NCBI GenBank assembly: GCA_022072405.1
Contig: JAJVHX010000002.1
Location: forward strand, 1-64,000
DNA: 64,000 nt
Direction: 5' to 3'
From: Phycisphaerae bacterium
GTDB taxonomy: Bacteria > Planctomycetota > Phycisphaerae > UBA1845 > CAIVHJ01
Positions 50,821 through 59,815 of the stretch are shown here, in pieces (the stretch's first letter is position 1; the number at the start of each line of letters is the position of its first letter). Made by a program: the position numbers and the translations under genes. The notes under the pieces were generated by a model that saw nothing but the letters and a program-made list of their open reading frames with translations, had not been told where the DNA came from and did not search any database.

Positions 50821-52011
50821 ATGGCAGCAGCGAGTTTATTTGATCGTCCGCACCACAGTGGGTTGCGGGTGGTGGTGACCGGACAGGTGGGCATCGATAA
50901 GAAGCCCTTTCTGCAGGAGCTGGTGCATCTGGCCCAGCGGCGAGGGCGGAATGTGGTCCTGTGCAACGTCGGCGACATGATGTATGCGGAGTCGCCGGAT
51001 GTGGCTTCGGGGCGGATTCTGGACCTGCCCCGGGCCCGGCTGGATGCGCTGCGGCGGAGCGTTTTCAAGGATGTGATCAGCATCGTGGAGCGCAGCGAGA
51101 ATTCGATCATCAACACTCACGCCACTTTCCGCTGGAAGCATGGGTTGTTTCCGGCTTACGATCAGGACCAGATGGAGCAACTGAACGCGGATATCTATAT
51201 CACGCTGGTGGATAATGTGGATGCGGTGCATGAGCGGCTGACGCGAGAACACGGAGTTCGCCACACGCTGAAAGATATTCTGGTGTGGCGGGAAGAGGAG
51301 ATGGTGGTGACCAAGTGTCTGGCGCGGGCGGTGCGCGGCCACGGCTGCTACTATGTTTTTGCCCGCGGGATGGAGGACCGGACCACGATCGAATCGCTTT
51401 ATCGGTTGCTGTTTGAACCGCAGCGCAAGCGGGTTTATCCCTCGTTCCCGATGACCCATGTGATGGATATGCCGGAAGTGCTGGCGGAGATCGATTCTTT
51501 CCGGGCGGCGCTTGCGGATCATTTTATCACGTTTGATCCGGGCGATCTGGATGAGAAGCGGCTGCTGTTCTACGCCGGGCAGGCGATTCAGAATGGGGAA
51601 AACACCTTTACGCTGGAGATTCACGCCCGGTGGGTGACGTTCGACGCCCACGAGGTGTCGCGCGTCGCCGCTGATATCGACGGGCAGATTTATGCCCGCG
51701 ATTTCGAGCTGATTGATCAATCGGACATGATTGTCAGCTATGTGCCCGAACTGCCGAGCGGCAAGCCGGGGCTGAGCAGCGGCGTGGAGCGCGAGCTGCA
51801 ACATGCTTTCGAGATGACCCGCGAAGTCTATGTGGTCTGGAAACCGAAAACCGAGCCGTCACCTTTTGTGACGGAGACGTCAACAAAGATTTTTGCTACG
51901 GTGGCGGACGCGCTGCAGCATTTTCAGCAACTGGGCTATATCCGTGAATTACAACTGACGCTCGATGAGAAAGCGATTGGAGCTCCGCGCGAACGCGGAC
52001 GCTTCGGCTGA
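50821..52011 (+). CDS. P-loop kinase-like domain fused to deoxyribosyltransferase-like domain
   Basis: The 396-residue protein follows a GGAGG site. Residues 15-205 resemble a nucleoside/adenylate-kinase fold, with a P-loop-like VVVTGQVGIDKKPFLQE in which the usual GK(S/T) is replaced by KK. NTHATFRWKHGLFPAYD and a basic lid-like stretch (RLTREHGVRHT) follow. Residues 225-380 (IDGQIYARDFELIDQSDMIV; SGVERELQHAFEMTREVYVV) resemble nucleoside 2-deoxyribosyltransferases, with the D-x-x-x-x-S/D and E-R-E-L motifs. It may act on nucleotides or be a nucleotide sensor. I do not recognise a named family. Confidence 0.6.
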   Translation: MAAASLFDRPHHSGLRVVVTGQVGIDKKPFLQELVHLAQRRGRNVVLCNVGDMMYAESPDVASGRILDLPRARLDALRRSVFKDVISIVERSENSIINTHATFRWKHGLFPAYDQDQMEQLNADIYITLVDNVDAVHERLTREHGVRHTLKDILVWREEEMVVTKCLARAVRGHGCYYVFARGMEDRTTIESLYRLLFEPQRKRVYPSFPMTHVMDMPEVLAEIDSFRAALADHFITFDPGDLDEKRLLFYAGQAIQNGENTFTLEIHARWVTFDAHEVSRVAADIDGQIYARDFELIDQSDMIVSYVPELPSGKPGLSSGVERELQHAFEMTREVYVVWKPKTEPSPFVTETSTKIFATVADALQHFQQLGYIRELQLTLDEKAIGAPRERGRFG

Positions 52012-52045
52012 TGAATGACCATGCGGTGATATGGAGGCATTAGCC

Positions 52046-52900
52046 ATGGCTAACGAGCAGGATATTCGAGAGCGGGTGTCGCGTGATTATACACTGGCGG
52101 TGACCAGCGAATCGGGATGTTGCTGCGGCAGCAGCAAGGTCGCTCAGAAAGGCGTGGTGTCGAGACTGGCGGGGTATGGTGCCGAGGAACTGGCGGCCTT
52201 GCCGGCGGAAGCGGTGGTCAATTCCTTTGGCTGCGGGAATCCACTGGCGTTCAGTGAGGTGCGTGCAGGACAGGTGGTGCTCGATCTGGGCAGCGGGGCC
52301 GGGATCGATGTGCTGCTGGCCGGTAAGAAAGTCGGCTCCCAGGGTCGGGCGATCGGAATTGATATGACCGAGGCGATGCTGGCCAAAGCGCGCGAGAATA
52401 TCGCCGCCAGCGGACTCGCCAATGTCGAAGTCCGACGAGGAACGATTGAGCATCTGCCGGTGGAAAACAGCAGCGTGGATTGGGTGATCTCCAATTGTGT
52501 GATCAATCTGTCACCGGAAAAACCGCGCGTGTTTGCCGAGATCGCCCGCGTGCTCAAACCGGGTGGTCGGATGCTGGTGTCGGACATCGTGGCGGAGGAT
52601 TTACCGGAGTGGATGCGTAACCATCCGCGTTTGTACAGTTCATGCGTGGCTGGGGCGATCAATGAGCAGGAATATCTGGCGGGGCTGCGGGCGGCGGGAC
52701 TGATCGATGCCGAAGTACGCGATCGGCTGGTGTATGATGCGACGCAACTGACCGCCTTCATCACATCGGAACTGCAGGATGCCGTGTCCTGCGGAGATTC
52801 GGGAGCACTGCCCGAACTGGGGCGGGAGCAGATGGAGCCGCTGGTAGGGAAGATTTACAGTGCATTGATTGCTGCACGCAAGCCATCATTCAAATCCTGA
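52046..52900 (+). CDS. arsM: Arsenite S-adenosylmethionine methyltransferase
   Basis: ATG 52046 follows GGAGG. The 284-residue enzyme has the class I SAM site VLDLGSGAGIDVLLAGKKVG and IGIDMTEAML, and the ArsM segments ESGCCCGSS, NSFGCGNPLAF and ISNCVINLSPEK. The last two give the conserved cysteines that bind As(III); CCCG supplies more near the N-terminus. It methylates arsenite to volatile or less toxic forms. No arsR or ars operon neighbour is present; the gene stands alone, followed by a MITE-like element. Confidence 0.92.
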   Translation: MANEQDIRERVSRDYTLAVTSESGCCCGSSKVAQKGVVSRLAGYGAEELAALPAEAVVNSFGCGNPLAFSEVRAGQVVLDLGSGAGIDVLLAGKKVGSQGRAIGIDMTEAMLAKARENIAASGLANVEVRRGTIEHLPVENSSVDWVISNCVINLSPEKPRVFAEIARVLKPGGRMLVSDIVAEDLPEWMRNHPRLYSSCVAGAINEQEYLAGLRAAGLIDAEVRDRLVYDATQLTAFITSELQDAVSCGDSGALPELGREQMEPLVGKIYSALIAARKPSFKS

Positions 52901-52924
52901 GCCATTCAGGTTGAACCGCGGTTC

Positions 52925-53067
52925 CTAAGGAGCTATTGCACAACTCACACCGAGCCGCGACCGTAAGGGAGCGGGAATCGGAGTGGTTGCTTCTTCCACC
53001 GCTTCCTCACGGGCGCGGCTCTGAAAGACGGAAGATCCGATTATCGAGTTTTGCAATAGCACTTTAG
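52925..53067. mobile_element. MITE-like element with 22-bp imperfect terminal inverted repeats
   Basis: The ends contain GCTATTGCACAACTC (52932-52946) and GAGTTTTGCAATAGC (53046-53060), extended by CTAAGG / CTTTAG outside. The inside is a long stem-loop: GAGCCGCGACCGTAAGGGAG (52952-52971) pairs imperfectly with CTTCCTCACGGGCGCGGCTC (53002-53021). The GCCGCGACCGTAAGGGAGCGG type of sequence is one I associate with planctomycete repeats. There is no coding capacity. It is a probable non-autonomous element 24 bp after arsM. Confidence 0.75.
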
Positions 53068-53150
53068 AGGAGTACGGTTCTGAATATTCAAGAACACGCC
53101 GGGCACCGGGGCCCGACGCTGCACTCATAATGGAATGACTCTGATAGGGA

Positions 53151-53675
53151 CTACGACCGATGGACCTCGCGGAGGGAGAGGGGCGGGTCGAGAATTTCGC
53201 GGATCAGGATAAATTGCTTGAGATTCCGCATGGTAAGAGCATGCTGGAAGCGCTGGGCCAGCAGAGGAGCCACGGGGATATCCGGAGTCGGGGCGAGCTT
53301 TTGAGTAGAGATTAGCGGTTCAGAGACGACGACCGGAGTGATTTCCGGCAGGGGTGGAGTTTCGCGGCGCGAGCGTCGTGTTGGCTGGGGGACTGGCCGA
53401 GGAGGCGACGACGGACGGGGTGGGCGCGGGGCCATTCGTGGTATCGATTTTGCTGGTTGGGGCGGAGTGGATCGTGCAGTCGGTCTGGGAGCCTGAGTGA
53501 CCGGCGGAGCGGCAGGGGGTTGCTGTTCGAGCAGTTCTTTCTGTCGTTTTTCGGCCCCTTTCTTCTTCAGGTGCTCGGCGATGCCCATGATGGCGCCGAA
53601 GACCAGCACGGCGATGGTGTAGGCGAGGTCGCCCCAATTACTCTCGGCTAATAAATTGGCAGAAAAGTCATTCAT
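53151..53675 (-). CDS. Membrane-anchored Pro-rich protein (planctomycete-type C-terminus)
   Basis: The 174-residue protein has one N-terminal helix (LAYTIAVLVFGAIMGIAEHL), a charged stretch (KKKGAEKRQKELLEQQ) and a long Pro/Arg-rich linker (PRPPRPSSPPRPVPQPTRRS). The short C-terminal module LKQFILIREILDPPLSLRE resembles the REAIxxSEILGPPxALR ends of many Planctomycetes membrane proteins. Function unknown. It is downstream of the floA operon in the same direction, with a 179-bp gap. Confidence 0.7.
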   Translation of the reverse strand: MNDFSANLLAESNWGDLAYTIAVLVFGAIMGIAEHLKKKGAEKRQKELLEQQPPAAPPVTQAPRPTARSTPPQPAKSIPRMAPRPPRPSSPPRPVPQPTRRSRRETPPLPEITPVVVSEPLISTQKLAPTPDIPVAPLLAQRFQHALTMRNLKQFILIREILDPPLSLREVHRS

Positions 53676-53751
53676 GATTTTTATAATTCAATAGTGAACC
53701 TGCCCAAACCACTCAGCTCTTATAAATCATAGACGCCATAATTATCTGCAC

Positions 53752-53775
53752 GGCTCACAGAGCCGTGGCACATTA
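53752..53775. repeat. Palindromic repeat family D
   Basis: CGGCTCACAGAGCCGTGGCA is an inverted repeat followed by CATTAAAACC. A related sequence occurs at 38791-38820, with a GTACATTAAAAT extension at about 38861. Both are intergenic. Confidence 0.6.
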
Positions 53776-53854
53776 AAACCGGTTTCATCATTCCAAGCGC
53801 CATGGCTGCAGCTCGCGGCGCTTAATTGTGGTTTAGTTACTCAATTGATATCAA

Positions 53855-54928
53855 TCAACCCCCTTTGGCGGTGGGGTCAGGTTTACTGATGGCATCGCGC
53901 ATGGCGGTGTCGGCCTGCACGTTTTTCATCCGGTAGTAATCCATGATGCCGAGATTGCCGTTGCGAAAAGCGTCGGCCATGGCTTTGGGCACTTCCGCTT
54001 CCGCCAGCACGACGAGGGCCCGGTTGGCTTCGACCTGGGCACGATTTTCCCCTTCCTGGGCAATGGCCATGGCCCGGCGTTTTTCCGCTTCCGCCTGGAA
54101 GCGGCGTTTGTCGGCTTCGGCTTGTTCGGCTTGCAGTTTGGCGCCGACGTTGGCTTCTTTCTCCACGCCGGCGACGCTGATATCCGCGATATCGACGGAG
54201 AGGATTTCAAATGCGGTTCCGGCATCGAGACCGGAATCCAGCGCACGTTTGGCGATGTGGTCGGGATTTTCGAGCACGTGCTTGTAGGTGTCGGCGGAGC
54301 CAATGGCGCTGACGATGGCCTGGCCGACGCGGGCGATGACGGTTTCCTCGGTCGCACCGCCGATGAGCTGGCGAATGTTGGTGCGGACGGTGACGCGGGC
54401 TTTGACCAGCAGGCGGATGCCATCTTTGGCGACCGCGTCGAGTTTGTCGGATCGCGATGAATCACGGGTTGCGGGATCCGAGCTGGGGCAGTCAATCACC
54501 TTGGGATTGACGCTGGTATGAACGGCATCGAGAATGTCGCGGCCGGCGAGGTCGATCGCGCAGCCTTTCTTCCAGTCCAGCTCGATCTGGGCGCGGTTGG
54601 CAGAGATCATGGCCTGGGCGACGTTGATCACCCGGCCGCCGGCGAGGTAGTGGCTTTCAAGGTCGTTAGTGGAAATGTCGTTGATGCCCGCTTTCACCAG
54701 TTGAATCTTGGCCAGCACGATCTGCCGGGCATTCACTTTGCGAAGACGCATGCCGATCAGGTCCATCATGCGGACGCCCGCCCGGCTGAAGTAGGATTGC
54801 ACCCATAGATCAATGAATTGCCAGAGTATGGCGAGGGCGACCAGCACGACGATAATAACCACAATCGAGATGCCCACCCACCAGGGGTTGACCCCATCGG
54901 CAAGCAATGCAGCAGCAAGTAAATTCAT
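53855..54928 (-). CDS. floA: Flotillin-like protein FloA
   Basis: The 357-residue protein has an N-terminal membrane hairpin ([20 protein letters not shown]) and the SPFH region typical of the YqfA/FloA family: [49 protein letters not shown] and [20 protein letters not shown]. Glu/Ala coiled repeats ([20 protein letters not shown]) follow and drive oligomerisation. FloA organises functional membrane microdomains. It overlaps the short NfeD gene by 4 bp; NfeD-flotillin pairs are a known unit. Confidence 0.93.
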   Translation of the reverse strand: MNLLAAALLADGVNPWWVGISIVVIIVVLVALAILWQFIDLWVQSYFSRAGVRMMDLIGMRLRKVNARQIVLAKIQLVKAGINDISTNDLESHYLAGGRVINVAQAMISANRAQIELDWKKGCAIDLAGRDILDAVHTSVNPKVIDCPSSDPATRDSSRSDKLDAVAKDGIRLLVKARVTVRTNIRQLIGGATEETVIARVGQAIVSAIGSADTYKHVLENPDHIAKRALDSGLDAGTAFEILSVDIADISVAGVEKEANVGAKLQAEQAEADKRRFQAEAEKRRAMAIAQEGENRAQVEANRALVVLAEAEVPKAMADAFRNGNLGIMDYYRMKNVQADTAMRDAISKPDPTAKGG

Positions 54929-55446
54929 GATGACACGATCCTTTCTGAATCAGAGCGGGAGTGGGCCGGGCGGACGACGAGCGAATTGCCGCGCAGGTCG
55001 ATGGCAACCACCTCCGTTCCGGTGGCCAGCATACCGGATTCTGCCACACAGTTGACTCGTTGTTCGGTAAATATGCAAGTGCCGACCGGTCGCAGCGGAG
55101 TGATCGAGCGTCCCTGTTGTCCGATCAGGCTTTTGAGTTGCTGGAGTTCCGGGGCAAAGTCATTGACCTGCACCACCGGATTGGGCGGGGCCAGTTTTTT
55201 ACCCCAGGGCGTATAATGAAAGGTTTTCACCGCGATCCAGGCCATGGTCGGCACGACGATCAAAACGGCGGCGAAGGTCCAGTGGCCGGCGGGATTGGAA
55301 ATATGGGTATAGGCTTGATAGACGGCGGCAGCCAGAAAACCCAACCCCACGATCGACAGCAAGCCGTGCGAGGGGATGAAAATTTCCGCCACCAGCACCA
55401 GCAGACCGGCCAGAAACAGCACGAGAACCAGAACTGTGGCACTCAC
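54925..55446 (-). CDS. NfeD-like membrane protein (short form)
   Basis: The 173-residue protein has three or four membrane helices ([39 protein letters not shown]) and a C-terminal OB-fold NfeD domain ([34 protein letters not shown]). Genes of this kind accompany FloA and are thought to control microdomain assembly. It overlaps floA (4 bp) and the longer NfeD gene (4 bp), forming one transcription unit. Confidence 0.85.
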   Translation of the reverse strand: MSATVLVLVLFLAGLLVLVAEIFIPSHGLLSIVGLGFLAAAVYQAYTHISNPAGHWTFAAVLIVVPTMAWIAVKTFHYTPWGKKLAPPNPVVQVNDFAPELQQLKSLIGQQGRSITPLRPVGTCIFTEQRVNCVAESGMLATGTEVVAIDLRGNSLVVRPAHSRSDSERIVSS

Positions 55447-57122
55447 GCGTTGGACTCCAATCGAGCGACAACAACACGATACCCCTCTCGCTCCACGATC
55501 TCAATTCGATCCCCCGCGTTGAGAAATTCGCCACGGGTGACCACGTCGACCAGGGTCGAGCCGAAGCGGGCCTTGCCGGCGGGGCGAAGGGGCGTTTCTG
55601 CCAAGCCGATATCACCCACGCGGGCGAGTCCCTGATAGGTGTCGTCAATCATGACGGAAGCGACCGTGGGATTTTCGGGCATGATCCCCTGCATGACCTT
55701 CAATTTCGGCAGGTAGCGGCTGAGGGTGATCATACCGACGACAGCGATGGTCATGCCGCCTGAGAGAGTGAGCAGGCCGCGTTTGATGCCTTCGAAGGAT
55801 TCCGGCAGATCAAAAGTCGGGAGAAATTGCGGCCCGGGTGTTTCAGGAATAAAGGTGGCGAGCAGACCGACCAGGACCAGTCCGATGCCGGTCAGGCCCA
55901 GAAATCCGAATCCTGGGATGACCAGCAGTTCGACGGCGATCAGGGCGATACCGATGATGACAATGATGATCTCCCAGATATTGGCGAGTCCGGTGAGATA
56001 AGGGGCACCGAGCATAAGGGCCAGGGCGATCAAAGCCACCAGACCAGCCAGCCCCAGACCGGGCGTGTGGAACTCCGCATAAGCACCCAGACCGATCATG
56101 GCGATCAGTATCGCCCGCACGATCGGCGAGGTCAGCCAGCTGACCAGGTCTTCCGACCAGACGCGCTCCAGTCGCGGGATGTCGGTCGAAGCGGAAATCC
56201 CCAGGTAAGCCTTCAATTCCGTTTCATCGCGGACGATTTTTTTGCTGAAGCCCAATACCTGGGCCATGCTCTGATCCATGGTTAACAACCGCGTACCGGA
56301 ATCGACCGGCTGGGGCAGTACTTTCTCCTTGCCATCCTTCGGGTCGATATAAGTGGTGATCAATCGCCAGGGGGAGTCGGGGTTGGATTGGGCTTCCGCG
56401 CTTTTACCCAGCAGTTCATCTTTCATTTCCGGAGTGACAAAGCGGCGCTCGCCAGTCTCCTGGTTTTCAACCCACCACACCTCGATCTCATGCCGGACAA
56501 AGGCTTCGCAGAGCAGGCGGTCATAACCGTTGTGAGAGGCGGCGCTGTCAAAAATAGCCAGGACATAGCTTTCCACTTTGGCATCGAGTGCGGGATCTTG
56601 TGCGGTTTCCGCACCGCCCGGACCCATCATGATCACGCCAACATCGCCAATCGTGGAGACCCCGGACATGATGATCTGATCGGCGCCCATGGCGATCATG
56701 GTACCGCCGGAGATGGCTTCATCGCGCACCCAGGCGATGCTGCGGATGCCGCGATTTTCCGAAAGGTTCCGCAGATAACGGGCACTATCGACGCTGCTGG
56801 AGACCATGCCGCCCGGAGTGTTGAGTTCGATGATCAGGGTGTTGGCGCCGGTGGCGATGGCTGCTTCGGCGCGGCGTTCGAGGCTCTGGGTGGTCACGTC
56901 GTCGATCATGTCGTCATGCAGAGGAATAATGGCGGCGATGACCTGGATCGGCAGGGTGGTGAGAGCAGCAGCAGCGGTGGTCGTAGTTTCGTTCTGGAGG
57001 GGAGCAGATGGAGTCGGACCGGCGGAAGCAGCGCCGACCAGCAGTGCCAGCGTGCCGAACAGATAGCACGCCAGAATGTAGGGATGTTTTCGGAGAAGAC
57101 TTTTTCGGTTTAAGAGTTGCAT
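55443..57122 (-). CDS. NfeD1b-type membrane protein with ClpP-like serine protease domain
   Basis: ATG 57122 is favoured over TTG 57128 because GAGGAT is then spaced correctly. Of 559 residues, a signal/anchor (HPYILACYLFGTLALLVGAA) is followed by a ClpP/crotonase-like domain to about 320 (LIIELNTPGGMVSSSVDSAR, AISGGTMIAMGADQI). Membrane helices follow at about 335-460, and then an NfeD OB domain (VGDIGLAETPLRPAGKARFG). Long NfeD proteins are membrane proteases proposed to cleave stomatin-type partners. The family Ser and Gly motifs are present; catalytic competence is inferred. Confidence 0.88.
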   Translation of the reverse strand: MQLLNRKSLLRKHPYILACYLFGTLALLVGAASAGPTPSAPLQNETTTTAAAALTTLPIQVIAAIIPLHDDMIDDVTTQSLERRAEAAIATGANTLIIELNTPGGMVSSSVDSARYLRNLSENRGIRSIAWVRDEAISGGTMIAMGADQIIMSGVSTIGDVGVIMMGPGGAETAQDPALDAKVESYVLAIFDSAASHNGYDRLLCEAFVRHEIEVWWVENQETGERRFVTPEMKDELLGKSAEAQSNPDSPWRLITTYIDPKDGKEKVLPQPVDSGTRLLTMDQSMAQVLGFSKKIVRDETELKAYLGISASTDIPRLERVWSEDLVSWLTSPIVRAILIAMIGLGAYAEFHTPGLGLAGLVALIALALMLGAPYLTGLANIWEIIIVIIGIALIAVELLVIPGFGFLGLTGIGLVLVGLLATFIPETPGPQFLPTFDLPESFEGIKRGLLTLSGGMTIAVVGMITLSRYLPKLKVMQGIMPENPTVASVMIDDTYQGLARVGDIGLAETPLRPAGKARFGSTLVDVVTRGEFLNAGDRIEIVEREGYRVVVARLESNA

Positions 57123-57326
57123 CGACAATCCTCACGCATATAACTATAACACAAGGGCAATGAAAGTAGATCGCATCGGTGTCTGGACAGCCCACAACGA
57201 ATTATAGAATCAGCAGTAATTGTCGCAAGTTGAATTTATTCATTGGTTTATAATCGATCAGCTGGTGTGACTTCCGGAGCTTGCATACCCGTGCAGAGGC
57301 CCGCGGCTGAGTTCCTCAGAGACTCA

Positions 57327-58367
57327 CTAAGGTGGGGAGTCAATAAAAACATCGACCTGTTGGCCGACGAAGAGCTTACCGGGCGGAGCGTCGATGACAT
57401 AAATGAGTTGCAGGACTCGGGTATCGACCCGCTCGAAGGTCTGGCCGGTGAGCGATCGTTTGGGGATCACATAGGGTTCGATACGGACGAAGTGCAGGGT
57501 GAACGCTTCCTGCGGGGCACCACGGGCGAAGGCTTTGGCTGATGCGGCGGTGTTCAGGCGGGGAATATCATTTTCGTCAATGTCAACACGTGCATGCAGC
57601 TTGCTCAGATCGCCGAGGACGATCAAGGGTTGCAGCGGCGGGGTGGCGACGAATTCACCGGGCCGGACATCAACCTGCAGAATTTCACCATCGACGGTCG
57701 CCCGGACAATCAGCCGGTCCAGCTCGGTCTTGACCTGTTCGACGGCGGCGCGGGCCTGTTCGACGGCGGCGCGGGCCACCTGTCGATCGGATTCCCATGA
57801 ACCGGCTTCGAGCAGCTTCAACTCCGCCTGGGCCCGGGCGAGCTGGGCCTGGGCCAGCTTATAGGCCTGTTCGGCGGTGACAAATTCAAATTCATTGGAC
57901 TTGCCCTCTTCGTAGAGCTTCTTGGTGTGTAGATAGCGGAATTCCCGATCGGCCAGCAGTGCTTCGGCCTCAGTGACACTCGCCTGGGCAACGGGGATTT
58001 CTTCGGGGCGGGGTAACTGCTCCAGCCGGTTCAGCTCCGCCTCCGCCGAGGCAAACGCCGCCGTCCGCACCTGCAGTTCCGCCTGCAAGGCCCGATCATC
58101 CAGCTTCAGCAGCGCATCTCCGCGCCGGACCTGTTGGCCGACGGCTACGAATAATTCTCTTACCAGCCCAGGCACCGGTGAGCTGATTTCGATATTTTCC
58201 GACTGCGGCTCAATCAGACCTGAACCGGCGACGGCGGCACGGAAGGGATTCTCGCCGGGCGGGTGAGGCGGATCCTTCTGCGGCCAGGATTCCTGGTTGG
58301 TCGAAACCTGGATCACCGCAAAGATGATCAACGCCCCGGAAATAATGGGTAAAACGATACGTAGCAT
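57327..58367 (-). CDS. HlyD/DevB-type membrane fusion protein
   Basis: ATG 58367 opens a 346-residue protein with one N-terminal helix (MLRIVLPIISGALIIFAVIQ), a lipoyl-like half motif (ISSPVPGLVRELFVAVGQQV), a coiled-coil hairpin (about 95-215), and the return half (DGEILQVDVRPGEFV), ending in a beta-barrel. A short duplication inside the coil (ARAAVEQARAAVEQ) reflects a tandem repeat in the DNA. It should link the inner-membrane ABC exporter at 59016-60952 to the outer membrane. It is separated from that exporter by 648 bp holding a family A repeat and a REP. Confidence 0.85.
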   Translation of the reverse strand: MLRIVLPIISGALIIFAVIQVSTNQESWPQKDPPHPPGENPFRAAVAGSGLIEPQSENIEISSPVPGLVRELFVAVGQQVRRGDALLKLDDRALQAELQVRTAAFASAEAELNRLEQLPRPEEIPVAQASVTEAEALLADREFRYLHTKKLYEEGKSNEFEFVTAEQAYKLAQAQLARAQAELKLLEAGSWESDRQVARAAVEQARAAVEQVKTELDRLIVRATVDGEILQVDVRPGEFVATPPLQPLIVLGDLSKLHARVDIDENDIPRLNTAASAKAFARGAPQEAFTLHFVRIEPYVIPKRSLTGQTFERVDTRVLQLIYVIDAPPGKLFVGQQVDVFIDSPP

Positions 58368-58479
58368 GGGCGCTATTGTAAGGGGAGATGGGAATAGGGG
58401 GTAGGGGAGGATGGAAGTAGCGTAATGGGGAGCGGTTACTGACTCCAGACCACAGGTCAGAGAACAGTATACGTTTACT

Positions 58480-58914
58480 GAGAAAGCGTGTGAGTAGGTT
58501 TTCGTTGAGGCCTGGGAAGGGCATGAGCCGGTATCGGCCAATTTCCTCGCGCCTGTTACTCAGATAAGGTTCAGCGATCGGCGGACGAGTATATATAATC
58601 ATCATGGCGACAGCGACCCGACGCAGAGCAGAACCGGAGCAGGGGCTGCTGAACGGTTGACCAGCGGCTGGTCAACGACTGACCAAAGGCTGGTGAACGA
58701 TTGACCAGCCGCTAGTCAACGACTGACCAAAGGCTGGCGTAGGGTTGATCAGCGGCTGGTCGGTGAACCACCGCTTGCGGAGTTCGTCAACAGCGGCGCC
58801 GGGACGACGATCCCTATTCCCACACCGCACCACCCTGCTCCGCAGCGTTATGATCCACTTCATGATTCCTCGACAATAACTGGACCCAGAAACGCTTTTC
58901 ACACGCGCTCTGAA
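58480..58914 (+). repeat. Interspersed repeat family A, copy 3 (435 bp)
   Basis: This is the best preserved partner of copy 1, in opposite orientation. The ends are GAGAAAGCGTGTGAG and CTTTTCACACGCGCTCTGA. The central array (58654-58762) holds TTGACCAGCGGCTGGTCAA, GACTGACCAAAGGCTGG, TTGACCAGCCGCTAGTCAA, a second GACTGACCAAAGGCTGG and TTGATCAGCGGCTGGTC. It stands between the exporter ATPase and the membrane fusion protein genes. Confidence 0.88.
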
Positions 58915-58958
58915 ACATATCGTCTGAAATACTGGTTTCAAAATCAACAAATGAGGCT

Positions 58959-58982
58959 TCGCGCGGGCTAAAGCCCGCGGCT
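58959..58982 (+). repeat. REP-like palindrome (family B)
   Basis: GCGCGGGCTAAAGCCCGCGG is a perfect 9-bp stem with a two-base centre, followed by the extension CTCATTGAATATTTAAACCA. It lies 30 bp after the ABC ATPase stop. Confidence 0.88.
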
Positions 58983-59015
58983 CATTGAATATTTAAACCA
59001 CTTCTAGTCTGGGGA

Positions 59016-59732
59016 TTATCTTTGGCGTTCTTCAATGCGGGTGATCTGGCCGTCTTCGAGGAAGATGATGCGATCGCCGAGATCGAAGATGCGATTATCA
59101 TGGGTGACGACCATCACAGCGCGGTCGTTCTGGACGGCGAGTTGGCGGAGCAGTTCCATGATGATATGTCCGGTGTGGCTGTCGAGGGCGCTGGTGGGTT
59201 CGTCGCAGACCAGCAGGTGGGGGTTATGAACCAGGCCGCGGGCAATGGCGACGCGTTGCTGCTCGCCGCCGGAGAGTGTGGCCGGGTAGGCGCGCAGGCG
59301 ATGGCCCAGCCCCATCTGCGTGAGCAGTACACGGGCTTTGACCACGGCGGTGCGGAGCGGCTCGCCGGCGACCAGCAGCGGCAGGGCCGCATTCTCCTCA
59401 GCGGTCAGCGCCGGCAGCAGGTGAAAATGTTGAAAGACAAAGCCGATATTGCGGCCTCGGAAGACCACGCGCTGACCCCCGGTGAGCTGGTGCAGATTCT
59501 GACCCATGACGCAGACTTCACCCTCGGTGGGGTCGAGAATGCCGGCGATCACCGACAGCAGCGTCGTTTTGCCGCAACCGCTCGGTCCGACCAGCAGGGT
59601 CAACTCACCGGACTTGATATCGAAGCTCATGTGGCGCAGCGCTTCGACAGCTTCGTCACCCTGATGAAAGGTTTTGACCAGGTTGCGACAGGTGACAATG
59701 GGGGATTTGGTTTCGGCTACAGTAGTGATCAT
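59016..59732 (-). CDS. MacB/LolD/DevA-type ABC exporter ATPase
   Basis: The 238-residue ATPase has Walker A GPSGCGKTTLLSVI, signature LSGGEQQRVAIARGL, Walker B LLVCDEPTSALD and switch VMVVTHDNRIFDL. It energises the FtsX-type permease encoded upstream. The combination ATPase, FtsX-like permease and HlyD protein matches DevBCA exporters of glycolipids or other envelope molecules. The exported substrate is unknown. REP elements flank the gene on both sides. Confidence 0.9.
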   Translation of the reverse strand: MITTVAETKSPIVTCRNLVKTFHQGDEAVEALRHMSFDIKSGELTLLVGPSGCGKTTLLSVIAGILDPTEGEVCVMGQNLHQLTGGQRVVFRGRNIGFVFQHFHLLPALTAEENAALPLLVAGEPLRTAVVKARVLLTQMGLGHRLRAYPATLSGGEQQRVAIARGLVHNPHLLVCDEPTSALDSHTGHIIMELLRQLAVQNDRAVMVVTHDNRIFDLGDRIIFLEDGQITRIEERQR

Positions 59733-59738
59733 ATTCGT

Positions 59739-59766
59739 TCGCGCGGGCTAAAGCCCGCGGCTCTTT
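59739..59766 (+). repeat. REP-like palindrome (family B)
   Basis: The core GCGCGGGCTAAAGCCCGCGG (59741-59760) and CTCTTTGAT are identical to the copy at 58961-58980 in the core. It fills the 83-bp gap between permease and ATPase genes. Confidence 0.88.
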
Positions 59767-59815
59767 GATGCTGGTTCAATTCACTCTCTTCGATGTACGA
59801 ACGACGAACAACGAA

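Noticed and set aside
28240..58940. tRNA, tmRNA or SRP RNA genes in the larger gaps
   Set aside because: I looked through the gaps for TTCRANNC loops with matching acceptor stems and the tmRNA/SRP cores. Only rnpB was found.
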